From positions 248,001-312,000 of the forward strand of contig NZ_CP139348.1 of NCBI RefSeq assembly GCF_038561965.1: 64,000 nucleotides of DNA, read 5' to 3'. Origin of the DNA: Stutzerimonas stutzeri. GTDB lineage: Bacteria; Pseudomonadota; Gammaproteobacteria; Pseudomonadales; Pseudomonadaceae. This document shows, in pieces, positions 34,124 to 43,394 of the stretch. Each line of letters opens with the position of its first letter. Positions within the stretch are counted from its first letter, which is position 1. The position numbers were made by a program, and so were the translations under genes. The notes below the pieces were generated by a model, which saw only the letters and a program-made list of their open reading frames with translations, was not told the DNA's origin and searched no databases.

Positions 34124-35145
34124 GCAGCGAACACAAGCCCAAAACCAACCCGAGCACGGCCGAGCGTATCGGCGGCTCGGTGAAGAAACCCGAGCAGCCG
34201 CGCGGCGACGAGCCGGATTTCAAGACGCTGTTTCACGCCTGGCTGGAAAGCCATCGCGCCAGCTTGGTGGACAGCGTCGGTCGTCTGTTCAAACAGCCGA
34301 TCGGCAGCTTCTTCACCTGCCTGGTCATGGCGGTGGCGCTAAGCCTGCCGATGGGCCTGGCGCTGCTGCTGGACAACGTCGAGCGGCTCGGCGGTTCCTG
34401 GCAGCGCGCGGCGCAGATTTCGCTGTTCATGCAGCTGGACGTGGACGTGGACGCGGGTGCCGGTGAACGCTTGCGCGACGAGGTTGCCGAAATGCCCGAT
34501 GTGGCAACGGCGGATTGGGTCAGCCGTGAGCAGGCGCTGGAAGAATTCCAACAGCTTTCCGGCCTCGGCGAAGCGCTCAAGGAACTGCCGGAGAATCCTT
34601 TGCCGGGCGTGATCGTGGTAACGCCCAACGAAGTGGACAAGGACAAGCTCGAAGCACTGCGCCTGCAGCTGGCCGAGCTGCCTGGCGTGCAGCAGGCGCA
34701 GCTGGATCTGCTTTGGGTCGAACGCCTGACCGCCATCCTCAAGCTCGGCGACCGCTTCGTCTTCGGTCTGACCTTGTTGCTAATTGCCACGCTACTGTTG
34801 GTGATCGGCAATACCATTCGCCTGCACATCGAGAACCGCCGTACCGAGATCGAAGTGGTCAAATTGGTCGGCGGCACCGACGGTTACGTGCGCCGGCCCT
34901 TCCTCTACATGGGCGCCATATACGGCCTGGGCGCCGGCCTGATCGCCTGGCTGCTGCTTGCTTACGGGCTCGGCTGGCTGAACGAGGCGGTGGTTAGTCT
35001 GGCGGGCCTTTACGGCAGCGATTTCGGTCTGGGAGGCGTTCCCTCCGGCGATGCGTTGTCCTTGGTGATTGGCGCGGTGCTGCTTGGATACATCGGCGCC
35101 TGGCTGGCAGTTGCAAGGCACCTGAGCGAGCTGGCTCCTAGATAA
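34120..35145 (+). CDS. ftsX: Cell division protein FtsX
   Basis: A 341-residue inner-membrane permease-like subunit. It has a cytosolic N-terminal tail of about 65 residues, longer than in E. coli, four membrane helices (about 67-87, 210-232, 262-288 and 308-332) and a large periplasmic loop between the first two (residues 90-205) that would contact the amidase activator. The cytosolic NTIRLHIENRRTEIEVVKLVGGTDGYVRRPF segment is the FtsX hallmark that couples to FtsE. It is the last gene of the ftsYEX operon. Confidence 0.96.
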
Positions 35146-35179
35146 ATTCCTTTTAATAACAATGACTTGATTGTATGTC

Positions 35180-35196
35180 TGTGGAACTTTTCCACA
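35180..35196. promoter_or_regulatory. Inverted repeat with a DnaA-box-like arm upstream of rpoH
   Basis: TGTGGAA / TTCCACA with a 3-base loop sits immediately before the candidate rpoH promoter. Bases 35188-35196 (TTTTCCACA) differ from the DnaA box TTATCCACA at one position. E. coli rpoH promoters are controlled in part by DnaA. Confidence 0.45.
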
Positions 35197-35199
35197 GGC

Positions 35200-35227
35200 T
35201 TGCAGTCTCATGCGGCAATGCTAAACT
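35200..35227 (+). promoter_or_regulatory. Candidate sigma-70 promoter of rpoH
   Basis: TTGCAG and TAAACT are separated by 16 bases and lie about 30 bases before the rpoH start codon. Both hexamers are reasonable sigma-70 matches. Not tested against alternatives further upstream inside ftsX. Confidence 0.45.
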
Positions 35228-35255
35228 GCTGCAGCTTCGTCATTGGAGGTACTGC

Positions 35256-36110
35256 ATGACAACTACTCTGCAACCTGTTCAAGCGCTAGTCCCTGGAGCC
35301 AATCTCGAGGCCTACGTGCAGACCGTGAACAGCCTTCCGCTGCTTACCGTCGAGCAGGAGCGCGAGCTGGCCGGGCGCCTCTTCTACCATCAGGATCTCG
35401 AAGCAGCCCGGCAAATGGTGCTGGCGCACCTGCGTTTCGTTGTTCATATCGCCCGCAGCTATTCCGGCTACGGACTGGCCCAGGCCGACCTAATCCAGGA
35501 AGGCAATGTCGGCCTGATGAAGGCGGTCAAGCGTTTCAACCCTGAGATGGGCGTGCGGCTGGTGTCCTTTGCCGTGCACTGGATTCGCGCCGAAATCCAC
35601 GAGTTCATCCTGCGTAACTGGCGCATCGTCAAGGTCGCGACCACCAAGGCGCAGCGCAAACTGTTCTTCAATCTGCGCAGCCAGAAGAAGCGTCTGGCCT
35701 GGCTGAACAACGATGAAGTGACCGCCGTGGCCGATAGCCTGGGCGTTGAGCCACATGAAGTGCGCGAGATGGAAAGCCGCCTGACCGGCCATGACATGGC
35801 GTTCGATCCGGCAGCCGATGCTGACGACGACAGCGCCTACCAGTCGCCGGCGCACTATCTGGAAGACCATCGCTACGATCCGGCCCGTCAGTTGGAAGAC
35901 GCCGACTGGAGCGATAGCTCAACCTCCAGCCTGCACACCGCGCTCGAGGCGCTGGACGAGCGCAGCCGGGACATTCTCCAGCAGCGCTGGCTGAACGAGA
36001 ACAAGGCCACCCTGCACGACCTGGCAGCCAAGTACAGCGTGTCAGCTGAGCGTATTCGTCAGCTGGAAAAGAATGCGATGAACAAGCTGAAGGGCTCGAT
36101 TCAGGCCTGA
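35256..36110 (+). CDS. rpoH: RNA polymerase heat-shock sigma factor (sigma-32)
   Basis: A 284-residue sigma factor directing heat-shock and proteostasis genes. Region 2 contains ARSYSGYGLAQADLIQEGNVGLMKAVKRFNP with the polymerase and -10 recognition parts. The RpoH box QRKLFFNLR, unique to this sigma subfamily, is at about residues 131-139. Region 4.2 (LHDLAAKYSVSAERIRQLEKNAM) binds the -35 element. The ATG at 35256 follows GGAGG. The gene follows ftsX as in other pseudomonads and ends at a strong terminator. Confidence 0.98.
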   Translation: MTTTLQPVQALVPGANLEAYVQTVNSLPLLTVEQERELAGRLFYHQDLEAARQMVLAHLRFVVHIARSYSGYGLAQADLIQEGNVGLMKAVKRFNPEMGVRLVSFAVHWIRAEIHEFILRNWRIVKVATTKAQRKLFFNLRSQKKRLAWLNNDEVTAVADSLGVEPHEVREMESRLTGHDMAFDPAADADDDSAYQSPAHYLEDHRYDPARQLEDADWSDSSTSSLHTALEALDERSRDILQQRWLNENKATLHDLAAKYSVSAERIRQLEKNAMNKLKGSIQA

Positions 36111-36135
36111 CGTGCATCGGCGGAAGCGGAATACG

Positions 36136-36172
36136 AATCGCGGGTAGCCCATCGGCTCCCGCGATTTTTTTT
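36136..36172 (+). terminator. Intrinsic terminator of rpoH
   Basis: The stem AATCGCGGG / CCCGCGATT with a 13-base loop is followed by a run of eight T within TTTTTTTTG. It may also stop the convergent kinase gene, whose end lies 23 bases away. Confidence 0.9.
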
Positions 36173-36194
36173 GCCTAGCCGTTGCCGCCGCCTG

Positions 36195-38801
36195 CTATCG
36201 GGGTGCGTTTCTGGCCTGACGGATATTGTTCCGTGCTTTTTCCACAGCGACCAGCAGCTGGGCATTGGTGATCGGTTTGTGCAGCCAGACGATCCACTCG
36301 GGGAACTGCGCCTGTTCGAATTGATGCGCGGCCGAGATTACGACAATCGGTAGATCCTGCATGGCGGGCTTGCCTCGCAGCTCGTCGATCAGCTGCATGC
36401 CGCTGCCATCGGGCAGGTGCAGGTCGAGCGTCATGGCCTCGTAGCGTCCCGAGGCGAGCTTCTCGCGGGCCTGATGCAGGCTTTGTACCCGCTCCACGCC
36501 ATAGCCGCCTTCGCGCAGCATCATATGCAGCAGGCGACCAGTATCCGGTTCGTCTTCGACTACTAGGATTCGAGGCTGGCCATCACCGCTGTCCGCTTCG
36601 TTGGACGGGATCTGGATTGGAAGTTCGCACCAGAACGTGGTGCCCTGTCCGGGTGGGCAATCGAAGCCGACAGTGCCGCCCATTCGCTCGATCAGCTCTT
36701 TGGTGATTGCAAGTCCCAGCCCTGTGCCGGACTTCTGCCGACTGTCGGATGCGTCTGCCTGGGCGAATTTCTCGAATACGCGCGAGCGGAACGCCTCCGG
36801 AATGCCGGGCCCCTGGTCGGTGACGCTGATACGCACCCTGGTTCCGCGCAGGCTGCTGTGCAGGCGAATCAGTCCTCGCTCTGGGGTGAACTTGACGGCA
36901 TTGGAAAGGAAATTGCCAAGAACTTGCTGCAGGCGCATCCCATCTACCCAGACGAGCGCATCGCTCGGATGCTCGAGGGTACAGCGCACACCATGCTGCT
37001 CGCAGAGCGCCTGGTTGCTGACCAGCGATTCCTCGAGCAGATCGCCAAGTGAATGCTCGCGCAGCTCGAAGGACATCTTGCCGGCGGCAATCTTTTCCAT
37101 GTCCAGCAGGTCGTTGATCAGATGCCCCAGGCGCAAGCTGTTGCGGTAGGCGATCTCGAGCATCTGCTGCATGGGCGCAGGGGCGGCGCCAAGTGCGCCG
37201 CCGACGATCAGGCCGAGTGCGCCACTGATGGATGTGAGGGGAGTGCGCAGCTCATGGCTGACGGTGGAGACGAAGTCGTTTTTCATCTGCTCGACGCGCT
37301 TGCGTTCCGTCAGGTCCATCAGCGTTCCGCTGATACGCTGTGCCATGCCCTGCTGATCACGCTGGATATAGCCGCGCAACAGTACCGGCACAATATGGCC
37401 ATGCTTGTGCTGCAGGCGCAGCTCGGTGGTGAAATGGTCGGCATTGGAAAGCATGGTTTGCGCCAGCCGCGCCTTCTGTTGCGCCAGGTCTTCGGCAACG
37501 GTTACACGTTCCCACAACCTCAGGTCACAGCTCAGCTCATTCGGCCGGTAGCCGAGCATCTCCCATGCGCGGGGCGAGGCGAACATGCTGCCGGCTTCCA
37601 GATCCAGATCCCACAGGCCATCGTTGCTGCCTTTGAGCGCCAGCGAAAGGCGCTCCTCACTCAGGCGTAGGTCATGTCTGCTTTGGCGGATGTGACGGGT
37701 CATCTCCTTCGCCAGCGCCTGCGCTCGGCTGTGGCGCAATGCCAGCGATGATGTCAGGAGAAATACCAGCAGGCTCAAGCCAAGCCCGAGACCGAACACC
37801 AGTACTTCGTTGGCGTGAAAACGCTCTTCGAACTCGGGGCGGCTATCCATGCGCAGGGTCCAGGTCTGACCGTACAGCTCCAGCTGCTGGAGTTTGCTGT
37901 AGCGTGCGCTGCCGGCCTCGGGTGCCTCGCTTGAGGCATAGAGCAGGTGGTCAGGCTGTTCGCCGGCGCTGGCGTAGATGTGCAGCGCCAGAGGTAGGTC
38001 GGCGGCGCGCAGGATACCGCGCATCAGGTCATCGACCCGATACGGGCTGTAGACGAAGCCTATCAAGGCCTGTTGGCGCTGCTCCGGCGTGCTCGCTAGC
38101 GTCCCCGGCCGGTATACCGGCACATAGAGCAATATTCCGGCCTGAACATTGCCGTGCGTTTCCTGCAACAACGTCACTTTTCCGGTAATGCTGGTCTCGC
38201 CTAGCGCTGCGGCACGCTGCATGGCTCGGCGGCGAGTCGGCTCGGAGTACATGTCGTAGCCAAATGCGATCAGGTTACGGCCGAGGAAGGGCTCCAGATA
38301 AATGATCGAGGTATAGAGTTCGCGCTCGCCAGCGGGATGAATGTCATATTCGGGAAAGCCCTGCGCGCGGATGCGGGCGACGAAGGCATCGCGTTGCTCA
38401 TGCGCAATCGCCTGGCTGAAGCCGACGCCCTGGATGCCGGGATAGCGGTCAGGCAGTAACAGGCGTTCGACGTACTTGCGCCATTGTTCGCGGCTAACAT
38501 CTTCTACGGCATCGAAAAGGCCCGCGCCGCCGAGCAGAATCTGTTCATGGTCACGTAGACGTTTGCGGATCGCCTCGGTGACCTTGTCGCCGAGCATCTG
38601 GAATTGCTGCTGTGCCGCGCGGTCTTCGTTGGCGCGCAAGCTTTGCCAGACCACCACCTGCACCAGCAGCATGAACGCCAGCATTGCCCAGGCGATGCCG
38701 TTCCGCCAGCTGAACAGCTGACGCAAGCCATAGGGCGGACTGTGGTGTATCGCTGCTGGGTCGCTCATCATGTTCGCTGTGGTACGCGGTATTTGCCGCA
38801 T
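36195..38801 (-). CDS. CHASE-PAS hybrid sensor histidine kinase
   Basis: A membrane sensor of about 868 residues. The order is: membrane helix, periplasmic CHASE domain (GIQGVGFSQAI and a YTSIIYLEPFLGRNLIAFGYDM core), second helix (about 335-357), PAS domain (LSLALKGSNDGLWDLDLEAG), HisKA with SHELRTPLTS, HATPase with N, GPGIP and GTGLGLAITKELIE boxes, and a C-terminal receiver with phospho-acceptor LDLHLPDGSG and the HKPI lysine. It lacks an HPt, so phosphate must pass elsewhere. The start is uncertain: ATG codons at 38801, 38771 and 38768 are all in frame without a good ribosome-binding site. The signal sensed is unknown. Confidence 0.9.
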   Translation of the reverse strand: MRQIPRTTANMMSDPAAIHHSPPYGLRQLFSWRNGIAWAMLAFMLLVQVVVWQSLRANEDRAAQQQFQMLGDKVTEAIRKRLRDHEQILLGGAGLFDAVEDVSREQWRKYVERLLLPDRYPGIQGVGFSQAIAHEQRDAFVARIRAQGFPEYDIHPAGERELYTSIIYLEPFLGRNLIAFGYDMYSEPTRRRAMQRAAALGETSITGKVTLLQETHGNVQAGILLYVPVYRPGTLASTPEQRQQALIGFVYSPYRVDDLMRGILRAADLPLALHIYASAGEQPDHLLYASSEAPEAGSARYSKLQQLELYGQTWTLRMDSRPEFEERFHANEVLVFGLGLGLSLLVFLLTSSLALRHSRAQALAKEMTRHIRQSRHDLRLSEERLSLALKGSNDGLWDLDLEAGSMFASPRAWEMLGYRPNELSCDLRLWERVTVAEDLAQQKARLAQTMLSNADHFTTELRLQHKHGHIVPVLLRGYIQRDQQGMAQRISGTLMDLTERKRVEQMKNDFVSTVSHELRTPLTSISGALGLIVGGALGAAPAPMQQMLEIAYRNSLRLGHLINDLLDMEKIAAGKMSFELREHSLGDLLEESLVSNQALCEQHGVRCTLEHPSDALVWVDGMRLQQVLGNFLSNAVKFTPERGLIRLHSSLRGTRVRISVTDQGPGIPEAFRSRVFEKFAQADASDSRQKSGTGLGLAITKELIERMGGTVGFDCPPGQGTTFWCELPIQIPSNEADSGDGQPRILVVEDEPDTGRLLHMMLREGGYGVERVQSLHQAREKLASGRYEAMTLDLHLPDGSGMQLIDELRGKPAMQDLPIVVISAAHQFEQAQFPEWIVWLHKPITNAQLLVAVEKARNNIRQARNAPR

Positions 38802-38953
38802 GACGCTCGCTAGGTCAGGACTGGCTCGGGTCGCTACGGGGAAGCCAGTATGTCGCAATATCTACTGGCTCGGGCCATCGCGCTACCGGGCGCGGGGCCT
38901 GACCGTTCTGTCAGTTTACGTTCCGTGATAGCCTTTTGATATAGAGTGCTTCG

Positions 38954-40879
38954 TCAGTGTCTGGACGAGCAGCTCTGGCCATAACTGAGCTTGGCGGGTC
39001 GCCAGTCGATGTCGGTTGGCGGCACCGGCCGGGACAAACCGTAACCCTGCCCATAGTCGCAATTCTGGGATAGCAGGAACGCCGCCTGGTCCGCAACTTC
39101 GATGCCTTCGGCAACAACCTGCAGGCCCAGGTTGTGCGCCAGGCTTATCACCGAGCGGGTAATAGCCGCGTCCTCACGATCGTCCGGCAGGCCTCTGACG
39201 AAGCCTTGATCGATCTTCAGCTTGTGCACGTTCATCCGTTTGAGGCGCTGCAGCGATGAATAGCCGGTGCCGAAGTCGTCGATCGCCAGTTGCACACCGA
39301 GCGCGCGTAGGCGCTGCAGCAGTTCCAGAGCAGCGTCCGGATCCTGCATGACCGCGCTTTCGGTGATCTCCAGTTCCAGATGATGAGCCTCCAGGCCGCT
39401 CCTGGCGAGAATGGTGGCTACCTGCAGGTCGAGTTCGCCGTTGCCGAATAAGCGGCTGGAAATGTTCACCGCGATAAAACCGAGCGGACGTCCTTGGCCG
39501 AGCCACTCACGCGCCTGGTGGCAGGCCTGCTCCAGCACCCAGTGGTCGATGGCACTGATGAGCCCGGTTTCCTCGGCAATCGGGATGAAAACGCCCGGTG
39601 CGATCAGTCCTTTTTCCGGATGCTCCCAGCGCACCAGGGCTTCGAAGCCGCTGATGGTGCCTTGGCGCAGGTTATAGATTGGCTGAAAGTGCAGGCGCAG
39701 CTGCCCTTGCTCCAGGGCCTGTCGCAGCGCAGTCACCAGCTCCACGCGCTGGCGCGCCTGGCTGGTCAGTTCCTGCGAATAGAATGCATAGGTCGAGCGG
39801 CCGCTGCTCTTGGCCTTGAACAGTGCCGAGTCGGCATTGCGCATCAGTTGCTCGACGTTCTGCACGTCGGTCGGATAGGGGTAGAGCACGATGCCGATGC
39901 TGGCGCTGCTGAAAAGCTCCTGCTCAGCTATATGAAAAGGCTCGTTGAGGCGGTCGAGAATGCGCAGCGCCAGTGCCGTCGCCTTCTCAGCACCGTAGCC
40001 CTCGCAGAGCAGAGCGAACTCGTCACCGCCGAGCCGTCCAAGCGTCATGCCTTCTTCGATGTGCTCGCTCAGCCGTGAGCTGACCGCCTGCAGCAAGGCG
40101 TCCCCCAGGCTATGGCCAAGGCTCTCGTTGATGTCCTTGAAGTGGTCGAGGTCGATCAATAGCAGCGCGCCGCTGCGCTTGTTGGTCCGGGCTCGCTCGA
40201 GGTCCTGTTTGGCCCGCTCGTTGAACAGCAGACGGTTCGGCAGATTAACCAGCGGATCGTAGTGGGCGAGCTGGTCGAGTTCTTCGCGGGAGCGCTTCAG
40301 TGCCGAGAGGTCGGAAAAAACAGCCACGTAATGGCTGAGCTGGCCCTGATTGTCATGGATGCAACGCAGGTTCTGCCATTGCGGGTATACCTCGCCGTTC
40401 TTGCGGCGGTTCCATATCTCGCCGCTCCACTCACCCTTTTCCTTCAGCGCCAGCCACATCTGCTGATAGAACTCCGCGTCGTGCTTGCCCGAAGCGAACA
40501 ATTTCGGCGTCTGCCCGAGCACCTCTTCGTTGCTGTACCCGGTGATACGGCTGAACGCGGGATTGACATGCACGATGTGCTGACGGGGGTCGGTTACCAG
40601 TACGCCTTCTTGGGTACTGTCGAATACCGCAGCCGCCTGCTTAAGACTGGTCTCCTGCACGCGCTGGGCGCGCTGCTGTTCATCGAAGCGACGAAAGTGG
40701 TGGCCGCCGAGCGTGAATATCAGCGCACTGGTAAGCGTTACGAACAGGAGGCCCTTGCCGAGCTGCCAGGCGTGGCTGTCGCCCGCGGCCAGATGGTTCA
40801 CCAGCGTATCGCCGAGAACAATCCACAGGATGGCCAGACAGAAATAGCCCAGACTCAGCCGGACGAGGTATGTGTTCAT
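38954..40879 (-). CDS. PAS-GGDEF-EAL c-di-GMP turnover protein
   Basis: A 641-residue protein with two N-terminal membrane helices (about 7-24 and 41-60) and almost no periplasmic part, then PAS (TGYSNEEVLGQTP), GGDEF and EAL domains. The cyclase signature is intact (GRLGGDEFALL). The EAL domain is also complete, with GFEALVRWEHP, LEITES, IDDFGTGYSSL, KIDQGFV and VAEGIE. It can therefore both make and degrade c-di-GMP; which activity dominates cannot be read from the sequence. It lies 152 bases upstream of the hybrid kinase on the same strand, so the two could be cotranscribed. Confidence 0.94.
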   Translation of the reverse strand: MNTYLVRLSLGYFCLAILWIVLGDTLVNHLAAGDSHAWQLGKGLLFVTLTSALIFTLGGHHFRRFDEQQRAQRVQETSLKQAAAVFDSTQEGVLVTDPRQHIVHVNPAFSRITGYSNEEVLGQTPKLFASGKHDAEFYQQMWLALKEKGEWSGEIWNRRKNGEVYPQWQNLRCIHDNQGQLSHYVAVFSDLSALKRSREELDQLAHYDPLVNLPNRLLFNERAKQDLERARTNKRSGALLLIDLDHFKDINESLGHSLGDALLQAVSSRLSEHIEEGMTLGRLGGDEFALLCEGYGAEKATALALRILDRLNEPFHIAEQELFSSASIGIVLYPYPTDVQNVEQLMRNADSALFKAKSSGRSTYAFYSQELTSQARQRVELVTALRQALEQGQLRLHFQPIYNLRQGTISGFEALVRWEHPEKGLIAPGVFIPIAEETGLISAIDHWVLEQACHQAREWLGQGRPLGFIAVNISSRLFGNGELDLQVATILARSGLEAHHLELEITESAVMQDPDAALELLQRLRALGVQLAIDDFGTGYSSLQRLKRMNVHKLKIDQGFVRGLPDDREDAAITRSVISLAHNLGLQVVAEGIEVADQAAFLLSQNCDYGQGYGLSRPVPPTDIDWRPAKLSYGQSCSSRH

Positions 40880-40999
40880 CGTTGCTCTTGGGTCCGATCG
40901 AATACTGCACAGTCAAACCCCATCGCACTGGGCGAGCGGGAGGTACGTCTTGCACCGGTGGTGCTGCATCCTGCTGCGCCAGTCGTCTTGCATACTGGC

Positions 41000-41728
41000 T
41001 CAAAGCCAGCTCGGCCACCAGTCCGGTTGGTCGGGTTTGATCCGCTGCAGATAATGGCTGCCGCCCAACTGGCGCATCTGCTGGCGAATCCATGCCGCGC
41101 GATTGTTCACGTAGCTGCTCGGCTTGCCGGCGCTCCATTGCCGCGGGTTGGGCAGTACCGCAGCCAGCAGGCTTGCCTGACGGGTCGACAGGTACGCCGC
41201 GCCGGTTCCGAAGTGATGCTGCGCCGCTGCCTGCGCGCCGAAAACGCCATCGCCCCACTCGACGCTATTGAGATAGACCTCGAGGATGCGTTGCTTGGGC
41301 CAGAGCAACTCGATCAGCCCGGTGAACCAGGCCTCCAGGGCCTTGCGTGGCCAGCTGCGGCCCGACCAGAGGAACAGATTCTTCGCCACCTGCTGGCTCA
41401 GGGTGCTAGCACCACGCAGCGAACCGCCGCGCTCATTGTGGCTGAGCGCGGCACGTATTGCTGCGACATCGAAGCCCCAGTGGTCGGCGAACTTTTGGTC
41501 TTCGGCGGCAATCACCGCCATCTTCAGGTCTTCCGGCAGCTCGCGCCACGGGCGCCAGTCGCGCGTCAGGTCGATAGTTTCACCTGTGCGCCATGATTCG
41601 ATCTTGCGCTCGATCATCAAAGCGGTGAACGGCGGAGGCACCCAACGAAACAGCAGCACCAGCAGCACGGATAGGCCGATCAACCAGAGCAGCAATTTGG
41701 ACAGGCGCAGCAGAAAGTTTCGCAACAT
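41000..41728 (-). CDS. mtgA: Monofunctional biosynthetic peptidoglycan transglycosylase
   Basis: A 242-residue GT51 enzyme that polymerises lipid II into glycan strands. One N-terminal membrane anchor (about residues 9-30, LSKLLLWLIGLSVLLVLLF) is followed by the catalytic domain, with AAEDQKFADHWGFD (catalytic Glu), GASTLSQQVAKNLFL and RKALEAWFTGLIELLWPKQRILEVYLN. There is no transpeptidase domain, consistent with MtgA. The ATG at 41728 (MLRNFLL) leaves a short cytosolic tail. The gene is divergent from the DUF423 gene. Confidence 0.96.
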   Translation of the reverse strand: MLRNFLLRLSKLLLWLIGLSVLLVLLFRWVPPPFTALMIERKIESWRTGETIDLTRDWRPWRELPEDLKMAVIAAEDQKFADHWGFDVAAIRAALSHNERGGSLRGASTLSQQVAKNLFLWSGRSWPRKALEAWFTGLIELLWPKQRILEVYLNSVEWGDGVFGAQAAAQHHFGTGAAYLSTRQASLLAAVLPNPRQWSAGKPSSYVNNRAAWIRQQMRQLGGSHYLQRIKPDQPDWWPSWL

Positions 41729-41796
41729 GTCACTTGGTCGTGGGCGAAAAGAGCGGGCATTATAGCGGCCGCTTGGGCCACCGACCGGAAAAGGCA

Positions 41797-42171
41797 ATGA
41801 TCCGTTGTTATCTCACACTGGCTGCTTTGTTCGGCTTCACCGGTGTCGCGCTCGGCGCCTTTGCTTCTCACGGCCTCAGAGACCAGCTGAGCACTGCTTA
41901 TCTCGCCGTTTTCCAAACGGGTGTGCAGTACCAGCTGATTCATGCACTGGCGTTGTTCGGTGTTGCGTTGCTGGCCTTGCTGCGTCCCAGTCGCCTGCTG
42001 ACCGCGGCCGGAACCCTGTTCATCATAGGCATCCTGCTGTTTTCCGGCAGCCTCTATCTGCTGACCCTGAGTGGCATCGGCAAGCTGGGCATGATCACGC
42101 CGATAGGCGGCACGGCCTTCCTCGCGGGCTGGCTGTGTCTGGCGGTGGCCGGCTGGCGTATACGCGGCTGA
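41797..42171 (+). CDS. DUF423 (YgdD-like) small membrane protein
   Basis: A 124-residue protein with four predicted membrane helices. The conserved GFTGVALGAFASHGLRDQL near the N-terminus and the glycine-rich PIGGTAFLAGWLCLA near the end are typical of DUF423. Function is unknown. It starts 68 bases from divergent mtgA and is followed by the thiS promoter region. Confidence 0.87.
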   Translation: MIRCYLTLAALFGFTGVALGAFASHGLRDQLSTAYLAVFQTGVQYQLIHALALFGVALLALLRPSRLLTAAGTLFIIGILLFSGSLYLLTLSGIGKLGMITPIGGTAFLAGWLCLAVAGWRIRG

Positions 42172-42198
42172 TCGGGACGAACGGCCGCGGCCTTCGCG

Positions 42199-42227
42199 TT
42201 GGTGGCGTGGGTGATTCGGGCTAGAAT
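42199..42227 (+). promoter_or_regulatory. Candidate sigma-70 promoter of thiSG
   Basis: TTGGTG and TAGAAT are spaced by exactly 17 bases, about 33 bases before the thiS start. I see no THI-box (TPP riboswitch) between this promoter and thiS. Confidence 0.6.
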
Positions 42228-42259
42228 GCCGTCCCCTTTTCGCAATGGCGGCGAACAGC

Positions 42260-42460
42260 ATGCAGATTCAGTTGAATGGCGAACCCTATGAGCTGCCAGC
42301 CGGCGAGACGCTCGCCGACCTGCTGGTGCGTCTCGAACTGAGCGGCCGCCGCCTGGCTGTCGAGCTCAATCGGGACATCGTGCCACGCAGCGCACATGCG
42401 TCCACCGAGCTTAGCGACGGCGATCACGTCGAGGTTGTACACGCCATCGGTGGCGGCTAG
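42260..42460 (+). CDS. thiS: Sulfur carrier protein ThiS
   Basis: A 66-residue ubiquitin-fold protein that carries the thiocarboxylate sulfur for thiazole synthesis. It begins MQIQLNGEPYELPAGETLADLL and ends in HAIGGG, giving the C-terminal Gly-Gly that is adenylated and thiolated. The ATG at 42260 gives the usual length; the upstream ATG at 42245 would add five residues. It precedes thiG by 75 bases. Confidence 0.94.
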   Translation: MQIQLNGEPYELPAGETLADLLVRLELSGRRLAVELNRDIVPRSAHASTELSDGDHVEVVHAIGGG

Positions 42461-42535
42461 CCGGTAGCCACCTGCCCCGAATATGCCGCCTATACGGCCC
42501 CAGCCCGCTGTATCAAGTCCGAACGAGGATTTCCC

Positions 42536-43330
42536 ATGCGCTCAGTTCCGAACGACAAGCCCTTCATCCTGGCCGGTCGCACCTATCAGTCGCGCCTGCT
42601 GGTAGGTACCGGCAAATACAAGGATCTCGAAGAAACCCGCACGGCCATCGAGGCCTCCGGTGCCGAGATCGTTACCGTTGCGGTGCGCCGCACCAACATT
42701 GGCCAGAATCCTGGCGAGCCCAACCTGCTCGACGTGATCAGCCCCGACCGCTACACCATCCTGCCGAACACCGCTGGCTGCTACACCGCTGAGGATGCGG
42801 TGCGCACTTGCCGACTGGCCCGTGAACTGCTCGACGGTCACAAGCTGGTCAAGCTGGAAGTGCTGGCCGATCAGAAGACACTGTTTCCCAACGTGATCGA
42901 AACCCTCAAGGCGGCCGAAGTGCTGGTCAAGGACGGCTTCGACGTCATGGTGTACACCAGCGACGACCCGATAATCGCTCGTCAGCTGGCCGAGATGGGC
43001 TGCATCGCCGTGATGCCGCTGGCGGGTCTGATTGGCACCGGACTGGGCATCTGCAATCCGTACAACCTGCGCATCATCCTTGAAGAAGCCACGGTCCCCG
43101 TGCTGGTGGATGCCGGTGTCGGTACCGCATCGGACGCGACCATCGCCATGGAACTGGGCTGCGAAGCGGTGCTGATGAACAGCGCCATCGCCCATGCACA
43201 GAATCCGGTGCTGATGGCCGAGGCTATGAAGTACGCGATCGAGGCCGGCCGTCTGGCTTACCTCGCCGGGCGCATGCCGAAGAAGCTCTACGCCAGCGCC
43301 TCGTCACCGCTGGACGGGCTGATTCGCTGA
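42536..43330 (+). CDS. thiG: Thiazole synthase
   Basis: A 264-residue TIM-barrel enzyme that condenses deoxyxylulose 5-phosphate, dehydroglycine and ThiS thiocarboxylate to thiazole phosphate. SRLLVGTGKY opens the barrel, the Schiff-base lysine lies in LVKLEVLAD (about residue 105), and the phosphate-binding loops are PLAGLIGTGLGI and VDAGVGTASDA. NSAIAHAQNPVLMAEAMKYAIEAGR is the conserved C-terminal block. Length is normal. A terminator follows at once. Confidence 0.97.
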   Translation: MRSVPNDKPFILAGRTYQSRLLVGTGKYKDLEETRTAIEASGAEIVTVAVRRTNIGQNPGEPNLLDVISPDRYTILPNTAGCYTAEDAVRTCRLARELLDGHKLVKLEVLADQKTLFPNVIETLKAAEVLVKDGFDVMVYTSDDPIIARQLAEMGCIAVMPLAGLIGTGLGICNPYNLRIILEEATVPVLVDAGVGTASDATIAMELGCEAVLMNSAIAHAQNPVLMAEAMKYAIEAGRLAYLAGRMPKKLYASASSPLDGLIR

Positions 43331-43341
43331 AACGATTCGTG

Positions 43342-43376
43342 GCCGGCCCTGACCTTGCGTCGGAGCCGGCTTTTTT
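43342..43376 (+). terminator. Intrinsic terminator after thiG
   Basis: GCCGGC arms enclose a 17-base loop and are followed by six T. It separates thiSG from trmB, whose start is only 19 bases further, so some readthrough is likely. Confidence 0.7.
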
Positions 43377-43394
43377 ATTTCTCGCAGGTAGACC

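Noticed and set aside
40262..41596. Open frame of about 440 codons opposite the GGDEF-EAL gene and mtgA
   Set aside because: It spans two real genes on the other strand and has no recognisable domain; a coding shadow.
42172..42259. Possible TPP riboswitch before thiS
   Set aside because: The CUGAGA core and the second conserved THI-box arm are missing; only a sigma-70-like promoter is seen.
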